The position numbers were made by a program, and so were the translations under genes. A stretch of DNA of 64,000 bases from Conoideocrella luteorostrata (Eukaryota > Ascomycota > Sordariomycetes > Hypocreales > Clavicipitaceae), in NCBI GenBank assembly GCA_032433595.1, contig JASWJB010000158.1:31194-95193 (forward strand). The letters run 5' to 3'. The notes under the pieces were generated by a model. The model worked only from the letters and a program-made list of their open reading frames with translations, was not told the DNA's origin and ran no database searches. Shown piece after piece: positions 1 to 10,773 of this stretch (positions within the stretch are counted from its first letter, which is position 1; every line of letters begins with the position of its first letter).

Positions 1-437
1 CGGTTCCAGATACAAAAGTCAGGCTCCTCTGGAGCCTTTGTGCGCGGATACCGAAAGTGAATGGCTTCAATGAGGGCTTTTTCCACGGGCGTAGCATGTT
101 CAGAGTTGGCCCTGGCTTGCTCAACGGCTCGGTGGGTTCGCTCAGCTGTTGTAGAGAGCTCCCGTTTGCCGAACAGCTCCCACGGTTTGTTGTAATTGGG
201 CCCCAAAGCGTAGGCGAGACCCCAGTATGCAACTGCGCATGTGGGATCATGGGAGATGGCGCGCTGGAAGCACTTGGCTGCTTCTTCGTGGTTGAAGCCG
301 TAGCACCAGACGAGACCTCGGTCAAACCAGACCTGGGTGGCGGGATTGGACGTGCTGATAGGCCGGTGGTAGGTGCCGAGATCGTAGTAGCTGTCCTCGA
401 GAGGAGGGTTGTCCTTCGACATACTGGCAACTGACAT
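1..437 (-). CDS. TPR-repeat domain protein, 5' end only (partial)
   Basis: The minus strand is open from an ATG at 437 to the window edge, about 145 codons without a stop, so the gene runs off the left end. The N-terminus begins MSVASMSKDNPP; a second in-frame ATG lies five codons downstream. The visible part contains a tetratricopeptide-like helix pair: CYGFNHEEAAKCFQRAI followed by HDPTCAVAYWGLAYALGPN, the usual A-W-G-A spacing of TPR units. No signal peptide or membrane segment is seen in this part. Proteins of this kind in moulds are soluble TPR proteins of roughly 500-600 residues with unknown partners. The TPR assignment comes from the repeat pattern; the specific function is unknown. 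No intron is needed in the part shown. Confidence 0.75.
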   Translation of the reverse strand, partial: MSVASMSKDNPPLEDSYYDLGTYHRPISTSNPATQVWFDRGLVWCYGFNHEEAAKCFQRAISHDPTCAVAYWGLAYALGPNYNKPWELFGKRELSTTAERTHRAVEQARANSEHATPVEKALIEAIHFRYPRTKAPEEPDFCIWN

Positions 438-1722
438 GCTGGGTGGGCGTTTTCTATTGTGAGAGACAAGGGGTGTGCCCGGGAATTGTTCCTTGATCGG
501 TATATACAATAACGTTACTCTGTACAAGAAAGAAGTTGTAAAACTGTCTAGCTGCTTTGTTTGTAGCTAGTGTAGGAAGGAATCGGGGGCTGGCGGGGTC
601 GGACTGACAAGCAGCGGTTGGCAGGTGCGAGGTTGTGGCGTATATGGGCCGATTGCCGACGCGTTCAGAGCAGCCGACGAGGAGGATAATTCTGACTTTC
701 AATTAACAGACCAATTTTCGTGCAAACGCAAATTGCCATCCTCTGTACATAGCAAAGCAAGTTCATGAAGAGTTATTTGAGGCCAAGTGCTTCGACCACG
801 GGACCGCATGTTTGCCGTGGTCCTCCGGTTCGGACCACACGACAGCTCGTTTGTCCCTTGCATTCCATTTTTATCTCATTAGCTCCGATATGGTGAGCGA
901 CATGCATTGAACTGCGTATGAGCCAGCCCTTGGACAAGCGGCATGATAAATAGTCGCATCAGCCGGACTCCAATCAGGATTCGACTTGGCCATTATTTAA
1001 GCATGCAGGAGGAGATTCGGCAGGGCAATTGGGCGCTTTTAGCCCTTTTGCATGTCTACCGAGAGCGACTTCGGCGTCAGAGCGACAGCTCCTAAGCTGA
1101 CCGACTCTTCACTACAAATTTGAAGACTTGTGCATGTTGAGACGAATTGACACACCGAATAGGCATGTATAAAATTTACGGGACATCGCGAATCCTTCGA
1201 TGGCATTTGCACTCGCATCTTGCCTCGCTCAACGACGATCTCCTCCAGGAGCAGTTGTGTGCACAACACACCCCGCATCCGGGGCAATACACCCCGTGGT
1301 GGGAAGAAAAACGAAGGTGCAGGCAGACTGCTTCATTATCTACTTGTTTGATCTTGATGTTAAAGAGTGCTAGAACACACTTCAAATGATCCTCATCTAG
1401 GCCGCATGCCAATTGATTGTTCCTGAAACGGTGCTATTTTGGTGTGAAATTTGCTCAAAAGACATTACTCCGCAGCTAACGACAAATTGCCCTTGAATTG
1501 TCCCTTTCCGCCCACTCCAAACTGGCCAGACTGGCCAGCTGCAACTCTCACAGCTGCTGACAGCTGGAACAGTTGTCAGTCAGTACGTTTAGCTGGGACC
1601 TGGCCAAGGCTCCAGCTTGTTTCCATTTCATAAAGAATACCCTGGTTCGTAGAAATCAACATCTTGTCCTACAACCCACGGAGAATCTAACGAGAATCAC
1701 CTATTCCTTTCGTACGACTGTC
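438..1722. other. intergenic spacer, no gene recognised
   Basis: This 1.3-kb spacer lies between the divergent TPR gene and the small cysteine-rich gene, so it must hold both promoters. The short open frames in it have no family resemblance and no consistent splice signals. A run of CAGCTG-like boxes (CCAGCTGCAA, CACAGCTGCTGACAGCTGGAAC) sits at about 1536-1600, shortly upstream of the cysteine-rich gene. Confidence 0.5.
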
Positions 1723-2463
1723 ATGGCCTCGCTTCAGAGAGCCCACCCTTGCATGGAGTGTGTTTATCATGGCATCGCGGGCAAGCGATACCAGGGCTAT
1801 TGCTGTGAAAGCGAAACGCGCTCAGCGAAGTGTGCTGAATGCGTAAAAAGACGTTTCAAATGCCTGCCTTGGTATACTTACTGCTCCATTCTTCATCTGC
1901 TCTGTTCGGTTCACTGATTATCCATCTAGTAATCCTGCTTTGATCCCCATGGCTAAACGGATGGCCACGGCTTTTGGAAACGATGATGAGGAGGCAAGTA
2001 TTCACGGACTCGCATCCGCCTTTGTTTGCTTGGTTCTGACTTTCATAAGTAGACGTATCGTTCATGTCAAGAGGCACTGCGATTCCAGTTAAAGCTTGAT
2101 CACGACCCAGTACATGGGAAGGTTGGCACTGGCAATGGGACCAATGCCACCGAGGGCAGAAGTAAGAGTAATGCCACCGAGGGCAGAAGCAAGAGTAATG
2201 CCACCGAGGACAGAGGCAAGAGTAATGCCACCGAGGACAGAGGCAAGAGTAATGCCACCGAGAACAGAAACAAGAGTAATGCTACCGAGGACGGAAAGAA
2301 GAGTCATGTCACCGAGGGCATAAGCAAGATTAGTGCGACGAAAGGCAGAATCATGACTGGTGCCACCAAAGGCAGAAGCAACTCTGCAGTGGATGATAAA
2401 AGGGCTCGATTGATGGCCCTTCTTGAGCAAGTTGTTGATGTGCTCCTGGAGAAACAAGTTTGA
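1723..2463 (+). CDS. small cysteine-rich putative zinc-binding protein with nine 9-residue repeats (spliced)
   Basis: Model: join(1723..1871,1930..1993,2053..2463), 207 aa. Exon 1 has paired cysteines at C10/C13, C27/C28, C37/C40 and C47; the first splice completes the last pair, giving C37-x2-C40-x6-C47-x2-C50, like half of a Zn2Cys6 cluster with RRFK between. Intron 1 (58 nt) is GT-AG with a CTGAT branch site. Intron 2 (59 nt) begins GCAAGT, the classic GC-AG donor, and ends after CTGAC and TAG. Exon 3 holds nine in-frame copies of a 27-bp unit (consensus NATEGRSKS) and ends with a short helix, LMALLEQVVDVLLEKQV. Both splices keep one long frame open, which supports the model. A DNA- or RNA-binding role is possible from the cysteine spacing, but I do not recognise the family. 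The NAT sequons are unlikely to be glycosylated because there is no signal peptide. Confidence 0.6.
2143..2385 (+). repeat. 27-bp coding minisatellite, nine units
   Basis: Nine contiguous 27-bp units, each starting AATGCCACCGAG or a close variant. Units 1-6 are nearly identical and units 7-9 diverge progressively. The unit length is a multiple of three, so copy changes would add or remove nine residues without a frameshift. The array lies inside exon 3 of the cysteine-rich gene. Confidence 0.9.
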
Positions 2464-3336
2464 TTTCGAAGATTCGTTACGCAGCAGCACGTTGCTCTTG
2501 TCATTTCATAGAGTATTTGGCGGCTTCAGCGTTACGAAGAAGCATGAGGACAATGAGAATGTTGAATTGGTCGCAGGCGTGGCGTTTAAAGAAGAAAAGG
2601 GAACGGTTCGACGGGGCCTAAATCAAAGCGTTATTAGACAGCTGGCAGGGAGGATCCTGCAACTATATCATCAAATTATCAAGCATTGACTTGCAGTTAT
2701 TATGAAAAACACTACGGAATCACTGTTCCGGGGGGAGCGGACAGCTAGCGATGGCCTCACCTTGCACGACAAGTGACGTCATGTCGCATTCAATAGCGGA
2801 TCTTAGGACGAGCCAGAGAGTACAGAGCGAACTCTGGCAGTTAGGCAGGTCAGATAATTCGCTCAGCTAGAGCTTGGCCAATGCGGCAATTATGTAAAGT
2901 CGCTCGCACGTGAGAACTGTTACGTATAGAAACTGAGGGTTTGTTGTACGCCCTCTGAAACATGCTACTACAATAGGGCGCATCGTGTTTCGTATTCTCT
3001 CGATCGGCATGGCCGGATAAAGCGGGATGACGGTGCAGACAAACAAACAGCCCTATTGTGGGCAATTGAATCCCCATTTAGGAAATTCGGCTTACTGGCT
3101 TGGGTTTGGTGTCGCGTAGCTAACCTGGCCAAGTCGAAATCCCACATTATGCCTCATTTTGATGCCGTTGGGTGAAATAAAAGGCATGAGGCAGCCGGAT
3201 GACCACCAGGCCTGCGAGTTGTTCTAGGCAGCGACTTTCCAATTCTTTCCCTTTCCCCTCCGTGCATGCCCCGTATATCCATATCAGCAAATTGACTCAT
3301 AGCGGCTGAATCAAACTACCCATTCATCCATCAATC
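2464..3336. other. intergenic spacer, nothing recognised
   Basis: About 870 bp between the cysteine-rich gene and the methyltransferase gene. I see no coding frame with family resemblance. It should contain the methyltransferase promoter. Confidence 0.5.
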
Positions 3337-4299
3337 ATGCCAACTTCCACGAGTGACGTTGCCAAGCTGTACGATATCCTCGGCGCAACAGAAACCGCCA
3401 GGCTCGACACTCACCCAGTTGAGCTGCTCGTCACGCTACGAGCCATCCGCGAAGCATTCCCCCCCAATGCGACGGGCCAGCGCATCGCTGATGTGGGGGG
3501 CGGCCCGGGCAAATACGCATTTGCCCTCGCGGACCAAGGACACGATGTTGATCTTATCGATCTAAGTCCCGGCCTGCTTGAGCTCGCTCAATCGGAGCAA
3601 GACAGGCGCAAGTTCGCGGGGAATAAGGCCCTTCTTCACAGCCTAGCGGTGGGGAATGCGCTCGACACGACAATTCTCCACGCCGGACAGTACGACGCCG
3701 TGTTGCTTCTGGGACCGCTGTATCATCTGCTGGAAGAGGAGGAACGTGTCAAGGCGGTGCAGAATGCCGTCCGTCTTGCAAAGCCGAATGCCGTTATCTT
3801 CGTGGCGTTTATTAGCATTGCCGCGCACCTGAGAGACATTGCTATGAGGGAGCCCGCCAAACTGGCAACTGACAGGGACTTTTACGCCAAATATGTAGGT
3901 CAAGGCACTCGCTCCCCCTGTTCCGATGCAAAACGTAGCAAAAGCAGTTCGGTGTTTTGCGCCCCGGTTCAAATTGCTAACGAGACGGCGGGGATAACAA
4001 AAAAGCTTCGAGATGGCCGTTACGAAAAAGAAAAGACGGGCTACGGTAATATCCAAGGCTTTCATATCAAAGTAGGGCAGGTGAGGTCCTTTTTCGACAA
4101 GAACTTCGCTGGCACGCTGGAATTGGTGCAGCTCCGCTCGCAGGAGGGCATCCTGGGCGGCGGTCTCGATGCCACATTGGCCAAGTCGGAGCCTCAAGTA
4201 TTGCAAGCATGGGCGGACTTGATGTATGAGGAGTATTCTACTGGAGAGGAGCACTTGGGCTGTGCAGATCATCTTGTCGCTGTTTTGCGGAAGAAGTAG
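3337..4299 (+). CDS. class I SAM-dependent methyltransferase
   Basis: The ATG at 3337 opens a 320-codon frame. Motif I of the Rossmann fold is plain, ADVGGGPGKYAFALA at about residues 51-65, followed by VDLIDLSPGLLELA (motif II) and YDAVLLLGPLYHLL (motif IV), the layout of the Methyltransf_25/11 families. I prefer a spliced model, join(3337..3894,4006..4299), 283 aa. It removes an in-frame 111-nt segment that starts GTAGGT, has a GCTAAC branch box and ends AAAAAAG. The join gives FYAKYLRDGRYEKEKTGYGNIQGFH, which reads as continuous methyltransferase sequence, whereas the 37 extra residues of the unspliced frame look foreign. The enzyme is probably cytosolic and its substrate cannot be told. 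The next gene, a HET protein, lies 350 bp downstream and is unrelated in function. Confidence 0.8.
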   Translation: MPTSTSDVAKLYDILGATETARLDTHPVELLVTLRAIREAFPPNATGQRIADVGGGPGKYAFALADQGHDVDLIDLSPGLLELAQSEQDRRKFAGNKALLHSLAVGNALDTTILHAGQYDAVLLLGPLYHLLEEEERVKAVQNAVRLAKPNAVIFVAFISIAAHLRDIAMREPAKLATDRDFYAKYVGQGTRSPCSDAKRSKSSSVFCAPVQIANETAGITKKLRDGRYEKEKTGYGNIQGFHIKVGQVRSFFDKNFAGTLELVQLRSQEGILGGGLDATLAKSEPQVLQAWADLMYEEYSTGEEHLGCADHLVAVLRKK

Positions 4300-4652
4300 C
4301 CGGCAGCTGTGGCTGCGCCTGCATAACATGGTGACCCTGGTAGGCATTAGGACGTACATGTGGCCTGCAATCCACGATGGTTGACTTGGATGCAATTTTT
4401 ATACTTCTTTATAGAGCTCCAGATTATACGCACTTTGTCTTTTATAATTTTTACTCTTTTCGGGTCTGCCGAAATTGTGCGTAGACGCATGGCATCTGCA
4501 TAAAGCCATGGCTCATCCACCATGCAGTTAGCCGCAAGATACCGTCCCCCCCCGGAAGGCCTGTACACCCAAGTTCCTATAAAGGCTCAATTTGCACAAG
4601 CCAAACCTCTCACCGACAAAACACAGCACTCCTGCTGAGACACTTCTCAAAA
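4300..4652. other. short intergenic spacer
   Basis: Carries the 3' end of the methyltransferase gene and the promoter of the HET gene. Nothing else seen. Confidence 0.5.
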
Positions 4653-7588
4653 ATGGACCTCTTCTGCGAACCAAACGACCCTATACCAATCGCCGACAAC
4701 AAAACTCCGTTTGTATGCATCGAGACATGGGACGGAGGGCTCTTCCGCACATACGGCCACAGAAAAGGCAGGACGAGCATCACACCCAACATGCTACGGC
4801 TCATCCCGGACATTCCACCCGCAGAACAACCCTATCTGGAGAACTTGTACCCCACGCCAAAAGACGTCCTGCAGCCATTTTTACAAACATGGCTCTACTT
4901 CGGTATGCTCGCTGAAATGCTTAGCTTGAACGAGGTGGCACCCGGCGTTCGGCTCATGGACAAAGAGTCCGCCATGGCTGAGATTTCGGAACTATACAAG
5001 AAATTAACCCGCTCCGAGGACGGCGAAACTGTCCTCGTGGCCGGCGAGATTCTCAAATGGCGTCCTCTGTTTCGAGAGAGGTTAGATCTCGCTCCCAATA
5101 AATTCGAAAGGATGGTCTACTTGTGTTCCTGCCTGCAATACAGCATGGTGCTTCTGCACTCGACGGAAAACATTGACCATAACGTGCGGTACTCCATCGC
5201 AGCACTGGGTGAGTTGTTCTCCACGGGAATCTACGCCGCGGCGTCTTTGGCGCAGCCGAAGATTGAGCTGCCCATCATGGGCTATTTCTGGCACAGGGAC
5301 TACATCAAGGAAGGGAGCGTTGTGGAAGATAGGATGCTGAAGAACGGGTGGTGTTTAAGTGAAGTCGAGAAAGTGCGGTCTCAGGTCCAGGGGCTGTATA
5401 CAATGCATTACACGAGTCTGTTGAAGAAGACAGAGCCGTGGCTAAACCATTCGAATTGCTCGCGGAGTGTTTGCAACGCGTTTCAGCTTGATATCGCAAG
5501 TTACGAGCCTGCGCATGTAGATAAGGCATGCGGGTGCGCGATGATCGAGGCGCCCGCAGGGCAAGTATCTGGTATTTTGCGGGATTCCGATACATATCCA
5601 GTCATCCGGATACAGGGATTCTCTTCGGGGAACCTGGACGACTTGGAGATATTTGTCGAGGAGTACCGGCCGGGTGTTTCTTACGTCGCGCTGTCGCATG
5701 TAAGTGCCAAGCCCGGCTTTCCAGCTATTGAGCCTATGCATTTCAGAATTTTAAACATCCCGTAGGTCTGGGCAAATGGTCTTGGAAACCCATCCAGCAA
5801 CGCCTTGCCACGTTGTCAAATAGCCAGGATTGCCAACCTCGTGGCTCGTCTGCCGCCTGAGCCGGGAACGACAGAGGCCCCTCGTCTTTGGCTTGACACT
5901 CTATGCTGCCCTGTGGAGCTGGGCACCAAGATGATTTCGCTGGAGCGGATAGCAGACGTATATAGAAAATCGTATCACGTTTTAGTCCTAGACACGTCTT
6001 TGACGGCGTTCAGACACGAGGGAACGCATCCAGCGGAGCTGCTTGTTCGAGCATTCGGGTGTTCGCCGTGGATGAGGAGGCTTTGGACACTGCAGGGTAC
6101 GCTATTTGAGCTTGAAACCACCTCACCCCCACCCCCCCCCCCCCCCTTCCTCAACAGAGATGCTGACTGATGTTTGCTATGTAATAGAGGGCGCACTTGG
6201 GCGAGCTCTTCAGATTCAATTCGCAGATAGGGCGGCTAATAACATGGCGTTGCTGACGGAGCTGTTTGTCATTGCAGGACAGGATGTACGGTATATGAGG
6301 ATATGGCAGGATGTGACGAATGAAGTAAGCCATTCAACTCCCTAAAAATTTCTTTTCTTTTCTTGTTCCTAGTCAAGATTGGGAACATGTGTACTGATAC
6401 CAACAGTTTAACCAACTACTCGGATTCAGTCCCAAGACCGGTCCTGAAAACACGATCGTCTGGACCCGGCCTCAAATCACGACCCTCCAACGCAGTCTGC
6501 ATTTCCGCACCGTGTCTGTCCCCTCGGACGAACCGCTCTGCATCTCGACCCTCATGAACCTAGACACAAAGTACATTGCTGCAGGTCAAGATGCGGAACA
6601 CCGTATGATCCGTGTGTGGGAGAAGCTAGCCGAAAGCCATGGCGGCATATCAACCCGCTTGCTTTTCTACCTCGACGAGCCAATCGACATACCAGGCTGG
6701 AGGTGGGCACCCAAGAGCCTCCTGGCCTCTGCCGTACAAGATTCCGTTCTGAGCCTCGATGACCGCGTCATGAGATTTCACAACGAGTATCGTGACAGCA
6801 AGAGCATCCGTTGCTTGGGAATCCCGACACCGTTAGGGCTCAAAGTACGACTAGCAGGATTCAGAGTCGTCCCCAACCCATTCTTTCCGGAATTGCCTCT
6901 CCACCCATGGCCAGAAGTCATCAACCCGACCGAAGATCAGGTTCTCATGCAAGCCGAAGCAACAGGGCAATGGTATAGAATCATAGACTGGTACCGCAGC
7001 AAGAAACTCCCCGTCTGGACGCGCGAGGAACGCCTCGCGTACGACAGAATGGAAAACAGACCGATTTGCAGGGCCATCGACACTGGCAAATGCGCAATCA
7101 TACTAGATCAAAAGCTTGAGATGTTGGGCGACACAACCGCCTGTTGTTTAGTGCAGGTGGAGGAGGCTTCACCAGCGCAACTCCAAGCAGTGGGATATAG
7201 CGACTCGGAGGGGCAAGCGCCTCTCAAAGCCCGCCGCGAACGAACAGTCATCATGTCTAAGCTCACGGAAGCAGAAGGCAAGATGATGAACATGGTGAGG
7301 GGCCTTGCGAAAACAGTAGCGCAGGATGAAAGCACTGCGGAGTTTCTCAAGGCTCAAAAGAGGAGTGCGCCGGGAAACACGGACTGGGATGCAGCAGAGG
7401 GAAAGGTTCGAGAGAAGATGAAGGAGGTCATGGCGGAGGCGTGGCAGGCTCACCCTGACATGCAGCAGACGATGAGGGACACGGTCGGGGAGAGCTTGGA
7501 CGATTATGTTTGGGTGATGATTCCGAAGTGGTTTTCGCATGGGGTTGGGATGAGGGACTTGGGGGAGCAGGTATGGTATGTGGACTGA
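4653..7588 (+). CDS. HET-domain protein (heterokaryon incompatibility type), four exons
   Basis: Model: join(4653..5699,5766..6096,6188..6324,6407..7588), 898 aa. The HET core starts at YVALSHVW (about residues 345-351, split by intron 1). It continues through NGLGNPSSNALPRCQ, LWLDTLCCPV and YRKSYHVLVLD, then MRRLWTLQEGALGRALQIQF across intron 2. The C-terminal exon has SVPSDEPLCISTLMNLD, which recurs in this long HET subfamily. The three introns are 66, 91 and 82 nt; every junction restores family sequence. Intron 2 contains a run of 15 C. HET proteins are soluble signalling factors that trigger non-self recognition cell death when activated by a partner. Allelic or NLR partners are not visible here. 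The N-terminal 340 residues have no domain I can name. Confidence 0.85.
6132..6146 (+). repeat. poly-C run inside HET intron
   Basis: Fifteen consecutive C after CCCCCA, inside intron 2 of the HET gene. It is a simple slippage-prone tract and could be a length polymorphism. Confidence 0.9.
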
Positions 7589-8478
7589 CGGTGAATAGAG
7601 TAGTTGGATACTGCCTTTGATTTAGACTTACCGGTAAAGTATGTATACAATTCAATGCAAACCAATTCAAGACCCTTGTTACTCTATACTATCAACAGCC
7701 TAAGCAATTGATTGGCGAAGGACCTATACCGAAATGGAAGCACCCAGAAATATATAAATAAAACAACAACAAAAAAGTTAGAAATGACGTAACAGGCTAG
7801 TACCAGGCAGGCAGGATACCTGGCGCACAAAGACAACATCAGACGTAACTGGCGCTTACGGGAGCGCTAACAAGCACAGCTTCCACCAAATGGAAGATAT
7901 ACCATCTACTCCGTAGTTGTGCTCCGTGTCCTCTGCATACTGAATTTGTTGTAAAGTCCCAACAGGTAGCCGAGTTCCGGCGCCACCGCCGGTGCGGCCA
8001 TAGATGTCGACATCCGAAGCGGCACAATTTTAAACGAGCGCAGAAGAAAATAGGATCTATGTTTTAGGGTTATTTTTTAGCCCTGCAAAGCAAAAGACCT
8101 TTCTCATTCCAGGGGCCAAAACTAGGGAACAATAAATTCGGATACTTGTTTTGGTTGTTGGTGAAAGCAGAGCCTTGCCTGGGATTTGCGCCTAAGCAAG
8201 GCGAGGGCAAGATCGGGGAGGACCGTAGCTTCCAGCTTTGCATCTTTAATGAGTTGGCCGAAGTGGAGGTGAATTTTCCTATTCCTCTCAAAGTACATTA
8301 ATTTGTTAATTCGTTCGGCCATTGGTCGATGAGAATCGTGACGTATTGTGGTGTGCTATGTTACGACGTGATGTCCAGGAACCCTAAGATACCGAAAAAA
8401 GCGGCGAGGTTCTGCTAAGGAAGAGGTCCGCCGCAGGCGGCCCCCGGCAGCCCCCGGCAGGGCCCCCGGAGGGAAATA

Positions 8479-8500
8479 AGCAGCAGCAGCAGCAGCAGCA
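8479..8500 (+). repeat. (CAG)7 microsatellite
   Basis: Seven CAG units in a non-coding spacer, directly after a C/G-rich patch. Confidence 0.9.
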
Positions 8501-9087
8501 TAATTACCTAATCCTTCCCTGCGCCTGTGGTGTTTATGAAATCGGCCGGCATAACTACAGTACTACTTATTATTACTACCCCATAGCCGCCAGCGCGGCC
8601 ACATAAGACAAGTCGATGGGGGACAACAATCGTTTTTTAAAACATTACTACCCCATAGCTACTGGCTGCTCCGTAAGCTGATCATAATGTTGACAGCCAG
8701 ATCGCCCAGACGCTGACTGCAGAGTTGGCCCGCCATCTACCCCGGACTTGCACCGCAGTCAACTCGTCCTATTATTAACTAGGCGCTAGTTTAGTGACTT
8801 GGACGGCCCGAAATAGGATATTCCCACTGCAACCCTGCACCCCATGACATACTCCGTTCAAGCGGGGGAATAGAATAACCTATGTGCCACACATGCTCAT
8901 ACATCTTGCACCTCTTTGCGCCCATGCAACCAGCCATCTCGCGATGCTACTTCAGGTCACGGACCTACCTATTCTGCCATCCGCTTCATACTCTTGCTGA
9001 GTGAGGTGTTTCGTTCATACGTTGTTGGCACTCTGCCAATGGAAAAAGCCTGACTGTCCAGCCATCGCGCCGTTCTGTCCCAAACCC

Positions 9088-9130
9088 TCACACTCACTCA
9101 CTCACTCTCTCACTCTCATTCTCACATTTA
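9088..9130 (+). promoter_or_regulatory. CTCA/CT-rich tract upstream of the GH43 start codon
   Basis: CACTCACTCACTCACTCTCT and neighbouring CT-rich sequence end about 25-60 bp before the ATG. Pyrimidine-rich tracts just upstream of the start are common in strongly expressed mould genes near the transcription start. That role here is inference. Confidence 0.45.
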
Positions 9131-9155
9131 CACCCACAAGCTGGCGTTCGTCAAG

Positions 9156-10646
9156 ATGAGATCTCTCGCTTCCTCTCTCCTCCTCGCCATCGCGGGACTC
9201 ACACTCTCTCCCGCCCTCACCGCAGCCACCACGCCCAGCTTTGCCACCTCAGAAGCCGGCAACCCCTTTGTCGACGGCTTCTACGCCGACCCGGACACCA
9301 AGTTCTACAACAACGAATACTGGGTCTTCCCAACCTCGTCGTACGCCTATGACCAGCAAACCTACCTCGACGCCTTCTCATCCCCCGACCTCGTCCACTG
9401 GACCAAGCACCCCAACATCCTCGTCGCGTCAGACTTCAAATGGGCGAGGCGCGCTGTCTGGGCTCCAGCTCCCATCTCCCGCAACGGCAAATACTACCTC
9501 TACTTTGGCGCCAACGACATCCAGACCGACTCCGAGCTGGGCGGCATTGGGGTCGGCGTGGCAGAGCGCCCCGAGGGCCCCTACAAAGACGCCATCGGCG
9601 AGCCACTGATTGGAAAGTATTACAACGGCGCACAGCCCATCGACCAGGCCGTCTTCATCGACGACGACGGCCAGGCCTACATCTACTACGGCGGCCACAG
9701 CCACGCCAACGTCGCCAAGCTGAACGAGGACATGACGAGTTTCGGCAAGTTCAGTGACGGCACCACCTTCAAGGAAATCACGCCCGAGAACTACGTCGAG
9801 GGCATTTTGATGGTGAAGCGCAACGGGACGTATTATCTCTTCTGGAGCGAGGGCGGCTGGGGCGGTCCCGACTACGCCGTCTCGTATGCCATGGCGGACT
9901 CCCCCACCGGGCCGTTCAAGCGGCGCGCAAAGATCTTGCAGCAAGATGCCGCTGTGGCTACTGGCTCCGGGCATAACGGTGTTATCCACGTCCCCAACAC
10001 GGACACCTACTACATCGTGTACCATCGGCATCCGCTGGGCAATGGTGTGGGCGATAATGACCGCCACCTGGCCTACGATCGCCTGTACTTCAACAAGGAC
10101 GGGACCATCCAGCCCGTCAAGATGTTGGTCCACGACAACTTCAACGACGGCAACATGATTGGATGGACCGCATACGGCGGAACCTGGGACCCCAAGGGCA
10201 ACGCCCTCAAGGCGGGTAATTCGGCCGGCGGGAAGGCCCTCCTCAACACCAACTTTGGCGACCTGGACTTCTCTGCCGATATTGTCATCCCCTCTTCCAA
10301 CGGTGGCGACGCAGGTCTCGTCTTTAGGGCATCGGATCCCGCCGTCGGAGCCGACGCTTACAACGGATACTACGCCGGGATCAGCACCAGCGGCAAGCTT
10401 GTACTGGGGAAGGCGTCAGCCGGGTCGTGGACGCAGCTCGCGTCTGTAAAGGCCGATATTCAGCCCGGCAAGCAGTACCGCGTGAGGGTGGCGGCCAAGA
10501 AGAACGCAATCAGCGTGTATGCGGGGGATTCGACCACCGCGCAGATCCATGTGTCGGACGGCAGCTTTGAGAGTGGCATGGACGGCGTGAGGGTGTATCA
10601 GACAGATGCTGTTTTTGACAATGTCAAGGTTGAGCATTTGGAGTGA
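9156..10646 (+). CDS. secreted glycoside hydrolase family 43 enzyme with C-terminal sandwich domain
   Basis: Single-exon gene, 496 aa. Residues 1-23 form a signal peptide (MRSLASSLLLAIAGLTLSPA then LTA), so the enzyme is secreted. The five-bladed GH43 domain follows. YADPD places the catalytic base at D45, PIDQAVFIDDDG gives the pKa-modulating D163, and ENYVEG gives the general acid E215. WSEGGWGGPDYAVSYA and GSGHNGVIH are further family blocks. From about residue 325 a second domain (FNDGNMIGWTAYGGTW to the end) resembles the concanavalin-like sandwich found at the C-terminus of many GH43 enzymes. GH43 members remove arabinose, xylose or galactose units from plant polysaccharides; I cannot fix the exact substrate. 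Its tail-to-tail neighbour is a secreted GH93-like enzyme only 127 bp away, which favours an arabinan substrate. CT-rich sequence precedes the start. Confidence 0.9.
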   Translation: MRSLASSLLLAIAGLTLSPALTAATTPSFATSEAGNPFVDGFYADPDTKFYNNEYWVFPTSSYAYDQQTYLDAFSSPDLVHWTKHPNILVASDFKWARRAVWAPAPISRNGKYYLYFGANDIQTDSELGGIGVGVAERPEGPYKDAIGEPLIGKYYNGAQPIDQAVFIDDDGQAYIYYGGHSHANVAKLNEDMTSFGKFSDGTTFKEITPENYVEGILMVKRNGTYYLFWSEGGWGGPDYAVSYAMADSPTGPFKRRAKILQQDAAVATGSGHNGVIHVPNTDTYYIVYHRHPLGNGVGDNDRHLAYDRLYFNKDGTIQPVKMLVHDNFNDGNMIGWTAYGGTWDPKGNALKAGNSAGGKALLNTNFGDLDFSADIVIPSSNGGDAGLVFRASDPAVGADAYNGYYAGISTSGKLVLGKASAGSWTQLASVKADIQPGKQYRVRVAAKKNAISVYAGDSTTAQIHVSDGSFESGMDGVRVYQTDAVFDNVKVEHLE

Positions 10647-10773
10647 TTGCCCTGATGGGCTAAATCGGCATAAAAAGCTGACTGTCTGTCGTAGTGTCTA
10701 TAATGTTTATAATGTCCAAAATAGGAGTATACAGCAAAATGTAGTTTATATCCAGCCACACCTCTCCTAAACC

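Larger units (their letters stand above)
7589..9155. other. intergenic spacer with simple repeats
   Basis: No gene recognised in 1.57 kb. It holds a (CAG)7 microsatellite at 8479-8500, preceded by a GC-rich patch at about 8425-8470 with two copies of CCCCCGGCAG. The phrase ATTACTACCCCATAGC occurs twice, at about 8571 and 8645. The right end is the GH43 promoter, with a CTCA-rich tract just before the start codon. A 66-codon minus-strand frame at 8122-8322 looks vaguely protein-like but has no support. Confidence 0.5.

Noticed and set aside
8122..8322. 66-codon minus-strand ATG frame in the spacer before GH43
   Set aside because: Isolated, no neighbouring exons and no known motif.
9436..9757. 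Long overlapping open frames on both strands inside the GH43 gene
   Set aside because: They are a by-product of high GC and strong codon bias in a real gene; none has a family signature.
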